A stretch of 64,000 nucleotides of DNA from a bacterium SCSIO 12741 (GCA_024398055.1 CP073749.1:3782594-3846593), one strand, 5' to 3'; counted from the stretch's first letter, positions 1 through 8,791 are shown. Notes: generated from the sequence alone by a model not told the origin. Numbers and translations are program-made.

Positions 1-55
1 TACAAAGCTGAAACAAGAATGACTTGTTAGGCTATAATTGTGGTGTACAATCCCA

Positions 56-106
56 AAAAGCCGTGTAGCAAAACCAATAAACTGGTAAGTGCTCACGGCT
101 TTTTTT
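56..106 (+). terminator. Rho-independent terminator, possibly bidirectional
   Basis: Arms AGCCGTG and CACGGCT enclose a loop of about 28 nt and are followed by seven T on the plus strand. A run of five A precedes the left arm, so the hairpin could also stop minus-strand transcription. It probably ends a gene lying left of the window. Confidence 0.7.
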
Positions 107-372
107 CGATTTAGAATTTGATTTCATCGAATTTAAATGGACGAATCGATAAGGAGTAACAGCATGCCCAATGGGAGGCAATTAAATATGAATCTGGTGA
201 AGACAGGTGGTGATATTAAGCAACTTTATGATTAGATCATTTACTCGTGTTTTATCATTCATGTGCATAACGATTTAGGGGATTAAAAGCTCAAAAAACG
301 CTTTTTTTTCTATCCACCAATTCCTTGTGAGTTACCTTTACACACCAGTTGATTACTTAGGATAAGCATCAC
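107..372. other. Non-coding stretch upstream of the first gene
   Basis: No convincing gene is seen. A 23-codon ATG frame starts at 164 but has no coding character. A weak hairpin (AAAAGC near 285, GCTTTT near 300) followed by T residues may be a second terminator. The promoter of the 373 gene must lie here, but I cannot place it. Confidence 0.4.
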
Positions 373-918
373 ATGGCAACACTTCAAATCCGCAAAGTTC
401 AAGCTCCGGCGGAGTCTCTCTTGTTTTCTTCCAAAGACAAGTATCACTACATCGACAGTTTTCAGGGATACCTATCCGATGTTGAGAATAAAATTGGGGC
501 TAGGGATATGGCCAAAGCGTTTTTCTCTTCCGGCCCATCCTGGATTGGTCAGCTTTTCTCTCTTCGAAATAGAATCGTTAAGTCATTTGGATTGAAGACA
601 TCTGAAGATGGGATTCAAAACAACCTGGATAATCAGAAATGGGAAGCCGGGGAACAGATCGGATTGTTCCGCCTTTTTCAGGTCAACGATCGGGAGGTAA
701 TTATGGGGGAGGACGATAAGCACCTTGATTTCCGAATCTCTTTACTTGCCGAGCCAGTTGAGGGGAACCAGAAGCGATTGACCATCACAACAACCGTAGT
801 TTTTCGCAATTTCTTCGGTCGGCTGTATTTTCTTCCCGTCAAGCCCTTTCACTCTCTAATTGTTCCGGTGATGTTGAAGGGAATGTTGAGGGATTTGGAT
901 TATGGGAAACATTCCTAA
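373..918 (+). CDS. DUF2867-family protein
   Basis: A soluble protein of 181 residues with no signal peptide or membrane segment. The central part (residues about 45-75), with FFSSGPSWIGQLFSLRN followed by FGLK, resembles the DUF2867 family, whose members have a lipid-binding-like fold and no fixed function. The C-terminal half contains RLTITTTVVFRNFFGRLYF and a proline-flanked VKPFHSLIVP, also typical of that family. The next gene follows after 17 bp on the same strand, so the two may be co-transcribed. The family call rests on motif resemblance alone. The biochemical role is unknown. Confidence 0.7.
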   Translation: MATLQIRKVQAPAESLLFSSKDKYHYIDSFQGYLSDVENKIGARDMAKAFFSSGPSWIGQLFSLRNRIVKSFGLKTSEDGIQNNLDNQKWEAGEQIGLFRLFQVNDREVIMGEDDKHLDFRISLLAEPVEGNQKRLTITTTVVFRNFFGRLYFLPVKPFHSLIVPVMLKGMLRDLDYGKHS

Positions 919-935
919 TCCCAATCATTTAATGG

Positions 936-1397
936 ATGCAGAAAACGGTCGAATTTCTTGAAAGTAGGCTCAGATGGAAGGCAAAAGAATACCATCAGGC
1001 ATCCAGTTCCATTATTTTTTGGGAAGAATTGAATGTTACTCGGAGAGATCAATTTTTGCAGCTATTGGGGGCCATTGAGTGTGGGAATCCTGTCTTGCTG
1101 TTTACCTGTCCTGATTCTGCAAATTGGACTATGCTTGGTGCCCAAAGGTTGATGTTTGGTGATGATCAAATGGCAAACGTTCTTTTTTATTCCGAAATTC
1201 AAAAAATCCTACCTCATGGATTACAAAACATTGAAGAGACAAAACGGGCCATCAAATCGGGTTTAACGAAAAGTGAGTGGTCCGAGTTAACCTTGCTAAA
1301 ACAAGATCAGTCAAAGGTGACAATTCATGCCAGAAAAGGACCGGACGTATTTGCCTTGTGGAATATAATTCTGATGATGAGGAGAATTCATGCTTAA
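936..1397 (+). CDS. Hypothetical protein
   Basis: I do not recognise this 153-residue protein. It has no signal peptide and no obvious membrane segment. The N-terminal half is rich in aromatic residues and the C-terminus is basic (RKGPDVFALWN, then MMRRIHA). The frame is open, starts at an ATG 17 bp after the preceding gene and shows normal codon use for the region, so it is probably real and co-transcribed with the DUF2867 gene. The C-terminus could be shortened by an indel like those seen elsewhere in this window, but I find no clear continuation in another frame. Confidence 0.55.
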   Translation: MQKTVEFLESRLRWKAKEYHQASSSIIFWEELNVTRRDQFLQLLGAIECGNPVLLFTCPDSANWTMLGAQRLMFGDDQMANVLFYSEIQKILPHGLQNIEETKRAIKSGLTKSEWSELTLLKQDQSKVTIHARKGPDVFALWNIILMMRRIHA

Positions 1398-1557
1398 TGT
1401 GAATTGACAAAACAAGGAAATGCGTTTTTGCCAAATATTCTGGTAACACAATCCTGACTCAAAATCGCCTAAAGTCGAAGATTAAGAAATCGTTAGCCGG
1501 TAAAATTAGTGGCTAAATCTCCTACTTTTAGGCCCCAATCAGTAATCGGTTATCTAT

Positions 1558-2820
1558 ATGAAATACTGCCTTTTTCTATGTTTTGCACTTTGGATTAACG
1601 GGCTCTATGCTCAATATGAGGGGCCGATTCAACCTCCATCATCGGGTTATGGCTCGGATGGCAACTTCGCTGTTGAATCCACTCATCTTAGAAACGACCA
1701 TTACCTGACCAAGGACATTTCTGTGTTTTACCCAAAGGGAACTTCGCAACCAAAACCCACCATATTCTTTTCACACGGTTATGGCGCCAACGACACCACC
1801 ATTTATCGAGAAACGCTCTACAATTTGGCTTCCAACGGCTATGTAGTGGTTTTCGTACCCTACAAAACTATCGGCGCAACGATTCCTGAGAGATATCAAA
1901 CCCTATACGATGGATTTGCCAAGGCGGCAAGAAACTTGCCTCAACTAATCGATACCAACCAGGTAGGATTCTACGGACATTCTTTCGGTGGTGGTGCCAC
2001 TCCGAGAATTTCTTACCGCCATTTTACCGAGAACAATTGGGGAACTACGGCCAGGTTCATTTACTGCTCGGCTCCCTGGTACTCTTTCGAACTTGGTACT
2101 TCCGATCTGGATAATTTCCCAAAAGATTGCCGAATGCTCATGGTGTTGTACGACGATGATGACGTGAATGATCACCGGATGGGAATGGATATATTTAATA
2201 ACATCGCCATTGACGATAGTTTGAAGGATTGTATACTGGTTTACTCAGATTCTGTATCCAACTATGTTTACAATGCCGATCACAACTTACCTGGCCAATA
2301 CACAACCAAAGCGGTGTTTAATGCCCACGATTATTTGGTGAGTTTTCGCTTCCTAAATGCTATGGCGGATTATACCTTCACCGGAAATCCAATAGCCAAG
2401 GACATTGCTTTGGGTGGTGGTTCAACCGCACAAACGGATATACATCCCCAGCTCACTCCGCTGTCTCAATCCGATCAACCATCGCCCGTGCACAGCCAAT
2501 CCAAGTATCGGAATCCTTGCGATACGATCATCAATGAACGAAGAAGTTTTTGCCAAACCATCCTTGAGGTAAAAGGGGAGGAGTCCTATGACAATGCAGT
2601 AAGGGTTCATCCTAATCCTACTCATGGTCTATTGAAAATCACGCCCAATCAAAACCATCAAAGTATGAAGGCCTCCATTGTATCCTTGACCGGTGAGGTT
2701 CTATTGGTTGTTCGTAATGAAAAGGTTATAGACTTGACCGAACTTCCAGCCGGTTTGTATGTTTTGGTGCTGGATATAGATCAGCGTCGGACCACCCAGA
2801 AAGTTCTTAAAGTGGAATAG
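1558..2820 (+). CDS. Secreted alpha/beta hydrolase (dienelactone hydrolase/cutinase-like) with T9SS sorting domain
   Basis: A 420-residue exported esterase-like enzyme. Residues 1-18 form a signal peptide ending ...GLYA. The oxyanion-hole segment is HGYG (about 73-76) and the nucleophile elbow is GHSFGG with Ser142, as in cutinase, PET-hydrolase and chlorophyllase-type alpha/beta hydrolases. An acidic run near 200 (YDDDDVNDH) and a late histidine (NADHNLP, near 240) are candidates for the remaining triad. After a linker, residues about 350-420 match the type A T9SS C-terminal domain (VHPNPTHG ... LPAGLYVLVL ... KVLKVE), so it should cross the outer membrane and be released or anchored. The substrate is not evident. 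It appears to be monocistronic. Confidence 0.85.
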   Translation: MKYCLFLCFALWINGLYAQYEGPIQPPSSGYGSDGNFAVESTHLRNDHYLTKDISVFYPKGTSQPKPTIFFSHGYGANDTTIYRETLYNLASNGYVVVFVPYKTIGATIPERYQTLYDGFAKAARNLPQLIDTNQVGFYGHSFGGGATPRISYRHFTENNWGTTARFIYCSAPWYSFELGTSDLDNFPKDCRMLMVLYDDDDVNDHRMGMDIFNNIAIDDSLKDCILVYSDSVSNYVYNADHNLPGQYTTKAVFNAHDYLVSFRFLNAMADYTFTGNPIAKDIALGGGSTAQTDIHPQLTPLSQSDQPSPVHSQSKYRNPCDTIINERRSFCQTILEVKGEESYDNAVRVHPNPTHGLLKITPNQNHQSMKASIVSLTGEVLLVVRNEKVIDLTELPAGLYVLVLDIDQRRTTQKVLKVE

Positions 2821-2930
2821 AGTTTGCGCATAAGGTGGACATTTGGCATTCTTCTTAATTTCCCTTTCTGCTGGGATTAGAAGGGGTATTCAGGAAAACC
2901 ACCACAAACCTTATTTTCGCACCTCGATTC

Positions 2931-3697
2931 ATGAAAAACACCTGTCAAAACTGTGGTTATACCTTTGAGGGGAACTACTGCAACCAATGCGGGCAGAAGG
3001 CTGATTCCGGTAGAGTTAACCTTCAGTTTCTACTCAACGAATTGTCTAACAGTGTTTTTCAACTGAATCACGGTCTCCTCTTCACCATCAAAGAACTGAC
3101 CCTGAGACCCGGCCACACCATTCAGGAATACTTGGCAGGTAAGAGAAAGGTTCATATTCGTCCTTTAGCTTTCTTGTTTGTAACCGCCGCATTGTACGTT
3201 CTTTTGGCTTCCGTTACAGGTAAACAAACCTATCTGGAGGGATTATCGCAGGAATTGCCGAAGGATTTACGGATCAGGGTAGGGAGAATGTTCATGTTTA
3301 CGAAGTACTGAATTGGCTGGCCAGGCATTTTGCCTATTCGTCTTTGCTGTTGCTTCCCGTGTTTTCATTGGCCTCCTATTGGGCCTTTCTAAAAGCCAGG
3401 TACAACTACTTCGAACATTTGACACTAAATCTTTACATCACGGGCCAACAGATTATCCTTTACCTGGTGGTTAGTGGAATTTCTGTCCTAATTGGTGGGG
3501 ATGATTTTTACCAAGACATCGTTCCGATGACCATCTCGATGGGCTACATCTTTTGGGTTTATTTTCAATTTTTCCGCTCTCTTCATCCCATTCTGCGGAT
3601 AGTTCTCACCTTTACTACCTATTTGATTAATCTCATTTTAACCATTTTGCTTTTGTTTCTTGCAGGAATAATTGAGGCGTTAACAGCGGCATTATGA
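2931..3697 (+). pseudogene. DUF3667 membrane protein interrupted by a -1 frameshift
   Basis: The frame from 2931 encodes a zinc-ribbon N-terminus (CQNCGYTFEGNYCNQCGQK) and the RPGHTIQEYLAGKRK segment diagnostic of DUF3667, but stops at 3311. The sequence then continues in another frame through 3697 with ARHFAYSSLLLLPVFSLASY and ARYNYFEHLTL, the conserved second half of the same family, with several membrane helices. One added G in the GGG run at 3239-3241 joins the two parts into a 255-residue protein of normal family length. As written the gene is broken. A base-calling deletion is the simplest explanation. The downstream gene overlaps its stop in an ATGA. Confidence 0.8.
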
Positions 3698-4212
3698 ATT
3701 GGTTCAAATGGAGCCTTTTAATGGTGTTGGGTGTAGTTCTGGCTATAGCCGTTTACCTAAATCGTCATTTATTGACCTGTGAATCCAACGTTCCATTCTG
3801 GAAGAGTCAAGTGTTTTCTGATTTTGAAAAATGGCAGAAGGTTGAAAAAGAGATTCAACTGAATCGAGCAACTTTGGATTCATTGGACTCCCGCAAGAGT
3901 GGTCTTTTCTTACGAACAGACGATCCCTCAAAGTTAAAATCCGAACATGATTTATCCTTACCGGCCCTGACCCAATGGTTTAACTCTAACGACTGGGGTT
4001 ATGTGGCCATGGAAGGGGATACGATAGAAGTGAGCTTTCGTTCTTGTGTTTCCGGATACAATACTTATGATGCCTATTTCTATCACAACCCTCAGGGTTT
4101 TCGTCCGGCATTTACCCATGATTTGAAAACAGGCGTGGAAATCCTTGACTCATTAGATTTAGGCAACAATTGGTATTTTCTGGTGGTTAAATGTGAAGGT
4201 TGTTTGAGTTGA
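3694..4212 (+). CDS. Membrane-anchored hypothetical protein
   Basis: A 172-residue protein with one N-terminal membrane segment (about residues 5-22, FKWSLLMVLGVVLAIAVYL) and an extracytoplasmic remainder. The latter has a charged, probably helical stretch (about 45-65) and a C-terminal domain with paired cysteines (FRSCVSGYNTYDAYFYHNP and VKCEGC). It overlaps the DUF3667 stop by ATGA, so translation is probably coupled. No family is recognised. The cysteine pattern suggests a disulfide or metal site outside the cytoplasm. Confidence 0.6.
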   Translation: MNWFKWSLLMVLGVVLAIAVYLNRHLLTCESNVPFWKSQVFSDFEKWQKVEKEIQLNRATLDSLDSRKSGLFLRTDDPSKLKSEHDLSLPALTQWFNSNDWGYVAMEGDTIEVSFRSCVSGYNTYDAYFYHNPQGFRPAFTHDLKTGVEILDSLDLGNNWYFLVVKCEGCLS

Positions 4213-4229
4213 AATTCAAATATTTAAAA

Positions 4230-4717
4230 ATGATAAGGATTCTATTATTCACCATTGCTATCAGTATACTTAGCTGCCAAAGTTCTCAACCTCAAATGGA
4301 TGATGCGGAGTTTTTTAAACTTATCCAGGAAACAACGGACAGAAACTTAAAGAATGAAGTTTTATCCGATGGGTGGTATGAAGTTCAGACCACTTCAAAC
4401 AACTTTGAACGAGCCTTTGCAGATCAGACTTTTTTTGTAACCCCTCGACCGATTGTGGTGCCTGCCAATTTTATTCGAGGCGGAGAATTTGAAAACTATC
4501 AAGATCCAAAGGGTTTTCCATTTATCTGGATAAAACTGGGACGGATGCATGGTCCCAGGCCACTAAGAAAAATAGTGGAAAAAATGTGGTATTTGTTTTA
4601 GATAATAAAATTATTTCAGCACAGATGGTTCACAGTCAAATCGATGCTGGTGTAACCGCATTTTGGGAAAATGGGTTATCTGAGTCCAATTGGAATAAGA
4701 TTAAAGCTATGGCTTAA
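4230..4717 (+). pseudogene. Lipoprotein with SecD P1-head-like domain, interrupted by a -1 frameshift
   Basis: The protein starts at the ATG at 4230 with a lipoprotein signal (MIRILLFTIAISILSC). The frame stops at 4601, but from about 4536 another frame continues as TGTDAWSQATKKNSGKNV and then VVFVLDNKIISAQMVHSQID, ending at 4717. That block resembles the P1 head subdomain of SecD (aT.kn.Gk..afVld.k..saP...I..G). One extra A in the AAAA run at 4532-4535 restores a 162-residue protein. No SecD membrane helices are present, so this is a free-standing head-like lipoprotein, not a translocase subunit. The break is probably a sequence error. Confidence 0.65.
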
Positions 4718-4829
4718 CAGAATAAGTAGCCGAAACAAAGATTGATTACCCTTCGGCATTACTGGTTCGGATTTGTAATCCACCATTACCAAAAGTTAGT
4801 TTGATTTAATTTTAACTCATTAAACTGAC

Positions 4830-4994
4830 ATGATGTGGAATCCCTTCAAGAAAAAAACTAACCTCGTTCCTACATTCGATTGGATCGAAAGTCACCCAAA
4901 AAGAAATCACTACTTCGTGAGAACCCACGCGTGGGATTGGATGAACAAAGAGCAAGTTGTTGTCCCTATTAAGAACCCTCAGGCCAAGTGGTAA
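4830..4994 (+). CDS. Small protein, 54 residues, unknown
   Basis: A short frame beginning ATG ATG TGG encodes a basic, aromatic-rich peptide (MMWNPFKKKTNLVPTFDWIE then HAWDWMNKEQVVVP). Its stop overlaps the start of the next frame in TAATG, typical of translational coupling in this region. It is not similar to anything I recognise. Coding status is supported by the coupling and by plausible composition only. Confidence 0.5.
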   Translation: MMWNPFKKKTNLVPTFDWIESHPKRNHYFVRTHAWDWMNKEQVVVPIKNPQAKW

Positions 4995-5239
4995 TGACCA
5001 CTTTAGAATTTTGGTCTCAGGAAATGTTCCTGGATGCAACAGGAAAAACGAAGATTATTGATTATTTATCAATTCTGATCAAACAATTCCAGGATAGTGG
5101 AATGGATGTACCGCCAGATTTGGATAAGTTCCTAATCGAAACCCTGGAAAGTATGGAAAAGGACCTGGGTATCGTCAAATTTGTTGTGAAAGAAACAAAT
5201 TTGGAAAGTAGATATGATAAACCGATTTCTGAACAGTAG
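4994..5239 (+). CDS. Small hypothetical protein, 81 residues
   Basis: The frame starts at the ATG at 4994, which shares bases with the stop of the 54-residue gene. A GTG six bases upstream is possible but less likely. The product is acidic and predicted helical (TTLEFWSQEMFLDATGKTK, then ISILIKQF-like and DLDKFLIETLESMEKDLG), with no signal or membrane segment. No family is recognised. With its upstream partner it forms a compact two-gene unit, but nothing in the sequence shows toxin-antitoxin or immunity features. Confidence 0.5.
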   Translation: MTTLEFWSQEMFLDATGKTKIIDYLSILIKQFQDSGMDVPPDLDKFLIETLESMEKDLGIVKFVVKETNLESRYDKPISEQ

Positions 5240-5452
5240 AATTTACCTATAAGCAATTGAGTCTTTAACTCTTATTCTAAGTTAGATAGGGTCATGGATA
5301 AGCTTAATTCCATAGAATTCCGGGATAAAAAGAGTGGGTTAAAGAATTAAATATTTGGCCTGATTCGGTCCTTGTTTATGCGATTTACCGGTAGACCTAA
5401 TTGATAATTCTGGATTGAGATTTCTTATTTTCGTTTCAGCCAAGTTCAAAAC

Positions 5453-6067
5453 ATGAAAACCAATTTTCTATTTCTTCTCCTCATGAGTATGCTGTTTTAC
5501 TCGTGTAACAACAATGCGGAGGCAACAAAACTTCAAGAAAAGGCCATTGAGGTTTATTTCGATAGAAACCTCGATAGTTCCACAAGGATAGATAGCTCTT
5601 TGACTCTCACAGACCAGGCACTTGCCCTTAATCCACAAAACCTTCAAGCCCTTATCCACCGAGATAGATTGATGTTTGTAATGAAGGATGCTGAAGGAAT
5701 GATGAAATCAGCAGACAGACTAATTGAACTATATCCGGATCGCCCCTTTTTTCGGGTGCAAAAGGCCTTTTATCTGGAACTGACTGATCGTCCGACCGAA
5801 GCGAAGAACCTCTATCAGGAAGCCTTATCGATGTTTGAGGAGGATTTAAGGGAAGATTCGACGCAATTTGATTTGTACATTGGGTATTTAGGTAGTCTGG
5901 AATATGCTGGTGATTCAGCCAAGGCCATGCAGGTTTACAAACAACTCAATGCAAGGAGTTGGACCGATTTTCAGGAAGAAATTCTGAAACTTTATCATAA
6001 GGAAAGGCTACCTAAGAAGCGCTTAGTCGATTATTGGGAAGGCCGCATTACCTATGATGAAATTTGA
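5453..6067 (+). CDS. TPR-like lipoprotein
   Basis: A 204-residue lipoprotein. The N-terminus is a lipoprotein signal with lipobox LFYSC (Cys18). The mature part is helical with TPR-like repeats: ALALNPQNLQALIHRDRL (about 62-80), then SADRLIELYPDRPFFRVQKA and AKNLYQEAL. These repeats usually mediate protein-protein contacts in the periplasm. It stands alone between a 210-bp gap and the next gene 37 bp downstream. The partner is unknown. Confidence 0.7.
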   Translation: MKTNFLFLLLMSMLFYSCNNNAEATKLQEKAIEVYFDRNLDSSTRIDSSLTLTDQALALNPQNLQALIHRDRLMFVMKDAEGMMKSADRLIELYPDRPFFRVQKAFYLELTDRPTEAKNLYQEALSMFEEDLREDSTQFDLYIGYLGSLEYAGDSAKAMQVYKQLNARSWTDFQEEILKLYHKERLPKKRLVDYWEGRITYDEI

Positions 6068-6104
6068 ATCGAACCGTGCTACAAAATTTTAATCACCGGA
6101 AAAC

Positions 6105-6680
6105 ATGATCGTAAAACCAGCAAACGGCAGAGCCGAAATCATAGAAAATACTAACTCGTTGCAAATCACTATCCCATCTCGAAAGAATTGGTTCCTCATT
6201 CCATTCTTAGGGTTCTGGTCCATGGGCTGGTTGATGGGTGAGATTACGGTTATTGGAGCCTTGTTTTCCTCTACAACACCCTTCGTGGCCAAAGCTTTTA
6301 TGTTGGTTTGGTTGGGAGCCTGGACGGTTGGAGGAATGTTTGCCTTATATGGTCTTTCCTGGATGTTAACAGGTAGGGAGGTCATCCGCTTAGAAAATGG
6401 AATTTTGACCATTGAAAAACGCGTTACGGGTTATAGTCGTTCTCGGGGATACGAACTCGGTTCGGTTGCCAATATGGCTATCAATCCAAGTGCCGATTTA
6501 GGTGTATTCAATTATTACAACAAGTGGAATAGTTTCGGATTGAAGGGAGGGAAAATCAAGTTCTCTTATGGCATGCAAACGGTCAAATTTGCCAACGATA
6601 TAGATGAAGCTGAAGCTCGAATGATATTGGACAAACTGAAGGCAAATTCTCTCTTGTCTCCATCTCATTTTGAAGAATAA
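6105..6680 (+). CDS. Two-helix membrane protein with PH-like C-terminal domain
   Basis: A 191-residue protein with two membrane helices (about residues 32-50 and 62-88) followed by a beta-rich cytosolic domain (REVIRLENGILTIEKRVTGY ... KIKFSYGMQTVKFANDIDEA). This arrangement is common in bacterial PH-like membrane proteins, but the match is by architecture only. The stop overlaps the ATG of the next gene as TAATG, so the two are translationally coupled. The role is unknown. Confidence 0.6.
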   Translation: MIVKPANGRAEIIENTNSLQITIPSRKNWFLIPFLGFWSMGWLMGEITVIGALFSSTTPFVAKAFMLVWLGAWTVGGMFALYGLSWMLTGREVIRLENGILTIEKRVTGYSRSRGYELGSVANMAINPSADLGVFNYYNKWNSFGLKGGKIKFSYGMQTVKFANDIDEAEARMILDKLKANSLLSPSHFEE

Positions 6681-7420
6681 TGGCCAGGTCTGAAGTTCGG
6701 AAAAAGGCACTGAGATACTTGGTGTATGCCTTGATTGGTGGACTCATCATTATCCCATTTAGTGATGATGCCGGAATGCTACGATTTGTGGCCTTGGGCG
6801 GGTTTCTGGTGGTAATGGCCAACCTCATTCGTTTGGTCAAAATATCCTTGATATTATCGGTCGATCTTTTTCCACCCAAGGGAGAGGGGGAGACCAAAAG
6901 AGTTGATCAAGTAGTCTACTATGGATTGTTCTTTGGTTTTATGGTAAGCTTGATTTTACTCACCTTGGAAATCAGAACCCTCGAAAATACCATTCATGGT
7001 GGCGATTTGTTTCTAACTTATGGTGTTATCGGTCTGGTTGTAGGCGCTCTGCTAATCGTAATCCTTCGATTCATCTATTCCCGACTTTTCCATAATGGCT
7101 CAAGAAGGTACTCGGTCTTTTTTAGCCTCCTGTTTGGTTGTGCATTGGCTCTACCAATGATCGTAAGTAGAATGAATCGTGGAGAATTGGATCTCGGTGA
7201 AGTAACTTGTGAGAACTACAAGATCAACTGGAAAGGGGAGGACTCTGACGGAGATTCGCACTATTTGTTTCTCCAAATGGGAGAGAAAGAAGAGCGCTTC
7301 ACGGCCGATGAAGAAACCTGGAATTTGCTCTACGAAGGCGGAAGGGTTCAACTGTGTTTTGTGGAAGGGAGATTGGGGTATAAAGTGGTTAAAGAAATCA
7401 AGGTCCCCAACGATGAATAA
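6680..7420 (+). CDS. Multi-pass membrane protein, unknown
   Basis: A 246-residue protein with about five hydrophobic segments in its first 165 residues (for example LVYALIGGLIIIPF and VVYYGLFFGFMVSLILLTL) and a soluble C-terminal part of about 80 residues. That part has the pattern YKINWKGEDSDGDSHYLFLQ and ends near VKEIKVPNDE. Its start is coupled to the preceding gene (TAATG), and its end overlaps the next gene by 8 bp. The three genes 6105-7688 form a tight operon. No family is recognised. Confidence 0.6.
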   Translation: MARSEVRKKALRYLVYALIGGLIIIPFSDDAGMLRFVALGGFLVVMANLIRLVKISLILSVDLFPPKGEGETKRVDQVVYYGLFFGFMVSLILLTLEIRTLENTIHGGDLFLTYGVIGLVVGALLIVILRFIYSRLFHNGSRRYSVFFSLLFGCALALPMIVSRMNRGELDLGEVTCENYKINWKGEDSDGDSHYLFLQMGEKEERFTADEETWNLLYEGGRVQLCFVEGRLGYKVVKEIKVPNDE

Positions 7421-7688
7421 AGCAGGTTCACTGGATACTGAAGATAACTGGTACCGTACGGCAGGCAGGGTTATTGGGAATTTTGAGCATGGAGTAACTC
7501 AAGTTCTAATCCATTTTTGGCATCCCGGATATGCCCAAATGGACCGAATTCCCTCTTATTTAATGTCCGTGGAGTGTAGATTTCCCAATAAGCTGCTTTG
7601 GGTTTATTACCCGAAACGAGAAGGGGCTACCCTGAAAGTAGAGGCGATGTCACCTGAGGAAATTCAATCTTTCCAATCTAAAGACTAA
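7413..7688 (+). CDS. Small hypothetical protein, 91 residues
   Basis: The ATG at 7413 lies 8 bp before the end of the upstream membrane protein and opens a 91-residue frame. The longer frame extending to 7209 is only an overlap with that gene. The product is soluble, with aromatic-rich strands (TQVLIHFWHPGYAQMDRIPS, KLLWVYYPKREG). It is the last gene of the three-gene operon and ends immediately before a convergent gene. The function is unknown. Confidence 0.5.
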   Translation: MNKAGSLDTEDNWYRTAGRVIGNFEHGVTQVLIHFWHPGYAQMDRIPSYLMSVECRFPNKLLWVYYPKREGATLKVEAMSPEEIQSFQSKD

Positions 7689-8708
7689 TTACTTTCCCTC
7701 CAATATCCGCTCCACAGAAACGGCCGTATCCAAGGCCATCTTCTTAAGCGTAATAGGCTTCCAATCAAAGGTTTTCATGGTGTTGCTAATGTCGCCTTCG
7801 TAGATTTTGCCCACGTAAGGAAGCATACCCTTCATGTCGCTGCTAAAGTTGGCCATTAGGCGAATGAAGAAATTGGGAGCCAGGCCGGTTTTCACTTTTT
7901 CGTAACCACCTGTCTTTAGGGTTTGTGCCAAATCCTGAAAGGTGTGTGCTTTTTCGCTGGCCACGATAAAACGGTGGCCGGCTGCCTGAGCATTTTCCAA
8001 AGCTTGAACGTGAATTCGAGCCACATCCCTCACATCCGACATGTTGATTCCAGCTTGTGGAACCATGGGAATCTTACCCAAAAGCATTTCAGAAAAAGTG
8101 GTCATGGACTCGCCAGAAAGGTTGTTGGAAAGGGGAGGACCGTATACCGGGCCTGGGTGAATAGTAACCAACTCCATGGGATCAGAACCGCCTTGATCTT
8201 TTATAAAGTCCCAGGCACTCTTTTCGGCGAGTACTTTACTCTTTAGGTAAGCGGTGGCATTTTTCGCTTTTGGGTTGGTCCAGCTGTTTTCATTGATGTT
8301 TTTATCACCCACCACATCTCCTAACATGGCTACCATAGAAGAGGTTAGAACTACCCGTTTGATTCCGGCTTTTTTCGCCGCTTTCATAGCGCGTTGTGTT
8401 CCTTCTACAGCTGGTTTGATCAATTCGTTTTCGTCCTTGGGTACTTTGGATACGAAAGGGGAGGCCACGTGCATGAGGAAGTCAACCCCGTCCATCGCTT
8501 CGTCCCAGCCTTCATCTTTCAACAAATTCAGTTCACAGAACTCTAAGTTACCTTTAGGATCAACTTCCTTTTTAATGGTGTTAGTGATCGCTTCTGACTT
8601 GGATAGACTTCTTAATGATCCTCTAACAGCGTAGCCTTGTTTAAGTAATTCTGCCGCACAATGTTGACCTATAAATCCCGAAATACCTGTTAAAAGAACC
8701 TTTTTCAT
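7689..8708 (-). CDS. NAD(P)-dependent extended SDR, dihydroflavonol-reductase/epimerase-like
   Basis: A 339-residue Rossmann-fold reductase. The N-terminus carries TGISGFIGQH (about 7-16), the glycine-rich nucleotide-binding loop. LTSSMVAM supplies the catalytic Ser/Thr region and AYLKSK supplies the YxxxK pair, and PGPVYGPPL matches the extended SDR/DFR group. Such enzymes reduce ketones or aldehydes in the cytosol. The gene is divergent from an HxlR-type regulator 83 bp away, which suggests induction by a reactive compound sensed by that regulator. The exact substrate cannot be told. Confidence 0.85.
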   Translation of the reverse strand: MKKVLLTGISGFIGQHCAAELLKQGYAVRGSLRSLSKSEAITNTIKKEVDPKGNLEFCELNLLKDEGWDEAMDGVDFLMHVASPFVSKVPKDENELIKPAVEGTQRAMKAAKKAGIKRVVLTSSMVAMLGDVVGDKNINENSWTNPKAKNATAYLKSKVLAEKSAWDFIKDQGGSDPMELVTIHPGPVYGPPLSNNLSGESMTTFSEMLLGKIPMVPQAGINMSDVRDVARIHVQALENAQAAGHRFIVASEKAHTFQDLAQTLKTGGYEKVKTGLAPNFFIRLMANFSSDMKGMLPYVGKIYEGDISNTMKTFDWKPITLKKMALDTAVSVERILEGK

Positions 8709-8750
8709 AACCTTAAATGATAACTTTGCTTTTAATTTGCAAGCAAAAGT

Positions 8751-8762
8751 AAGTAATTACTT
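8751..8762. promoter_or_regulatory. Candidate HxlR operator (perfect palindrome)
   Basis: AAGTAATTACTT is a perfect 12-bp palindrome in the 83-bp space between the divergent SDR and HxlR genes. A related half, AAAAGTAAT, lies just downstream near 8767-8775. The position fits a dimeric winged-helix repressor that controls both genes. The assignment to the HxlR protein is inferred from position. Confidence 0.5.
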
Positions 8763-8791
8763 GTATTTTAAAAGTAATCAGGGGAATTATT

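Noticed and set aside
164-235. 23-codon frame before the first gene
   Set aside because: Too short, no coupling or conservation evidence, and composition is not gene-like.
4230-4717. A true SecD translocase subunit
   Set aside because: The protein lacks the SecD membrane domain and has a lipoprotein signal. Only the head-like part is present.
5294-5350. 17-codon frame between the small protein pair and the TPR lipoprotein
   Set aside because: Too short and no supporting feature; probably chance.
7209-7412. N-terminal extension of the 7413 gene
   Set aside because: It lies entirely within the membrane protein gene in another frame. The ATG at 7413 gives the normal short overlap.
7923-8634. 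Frames antisense to the SDR reductase
   Set aside because: They lie on the opposite strand of a clear enzyme gene and show no domain or signal.
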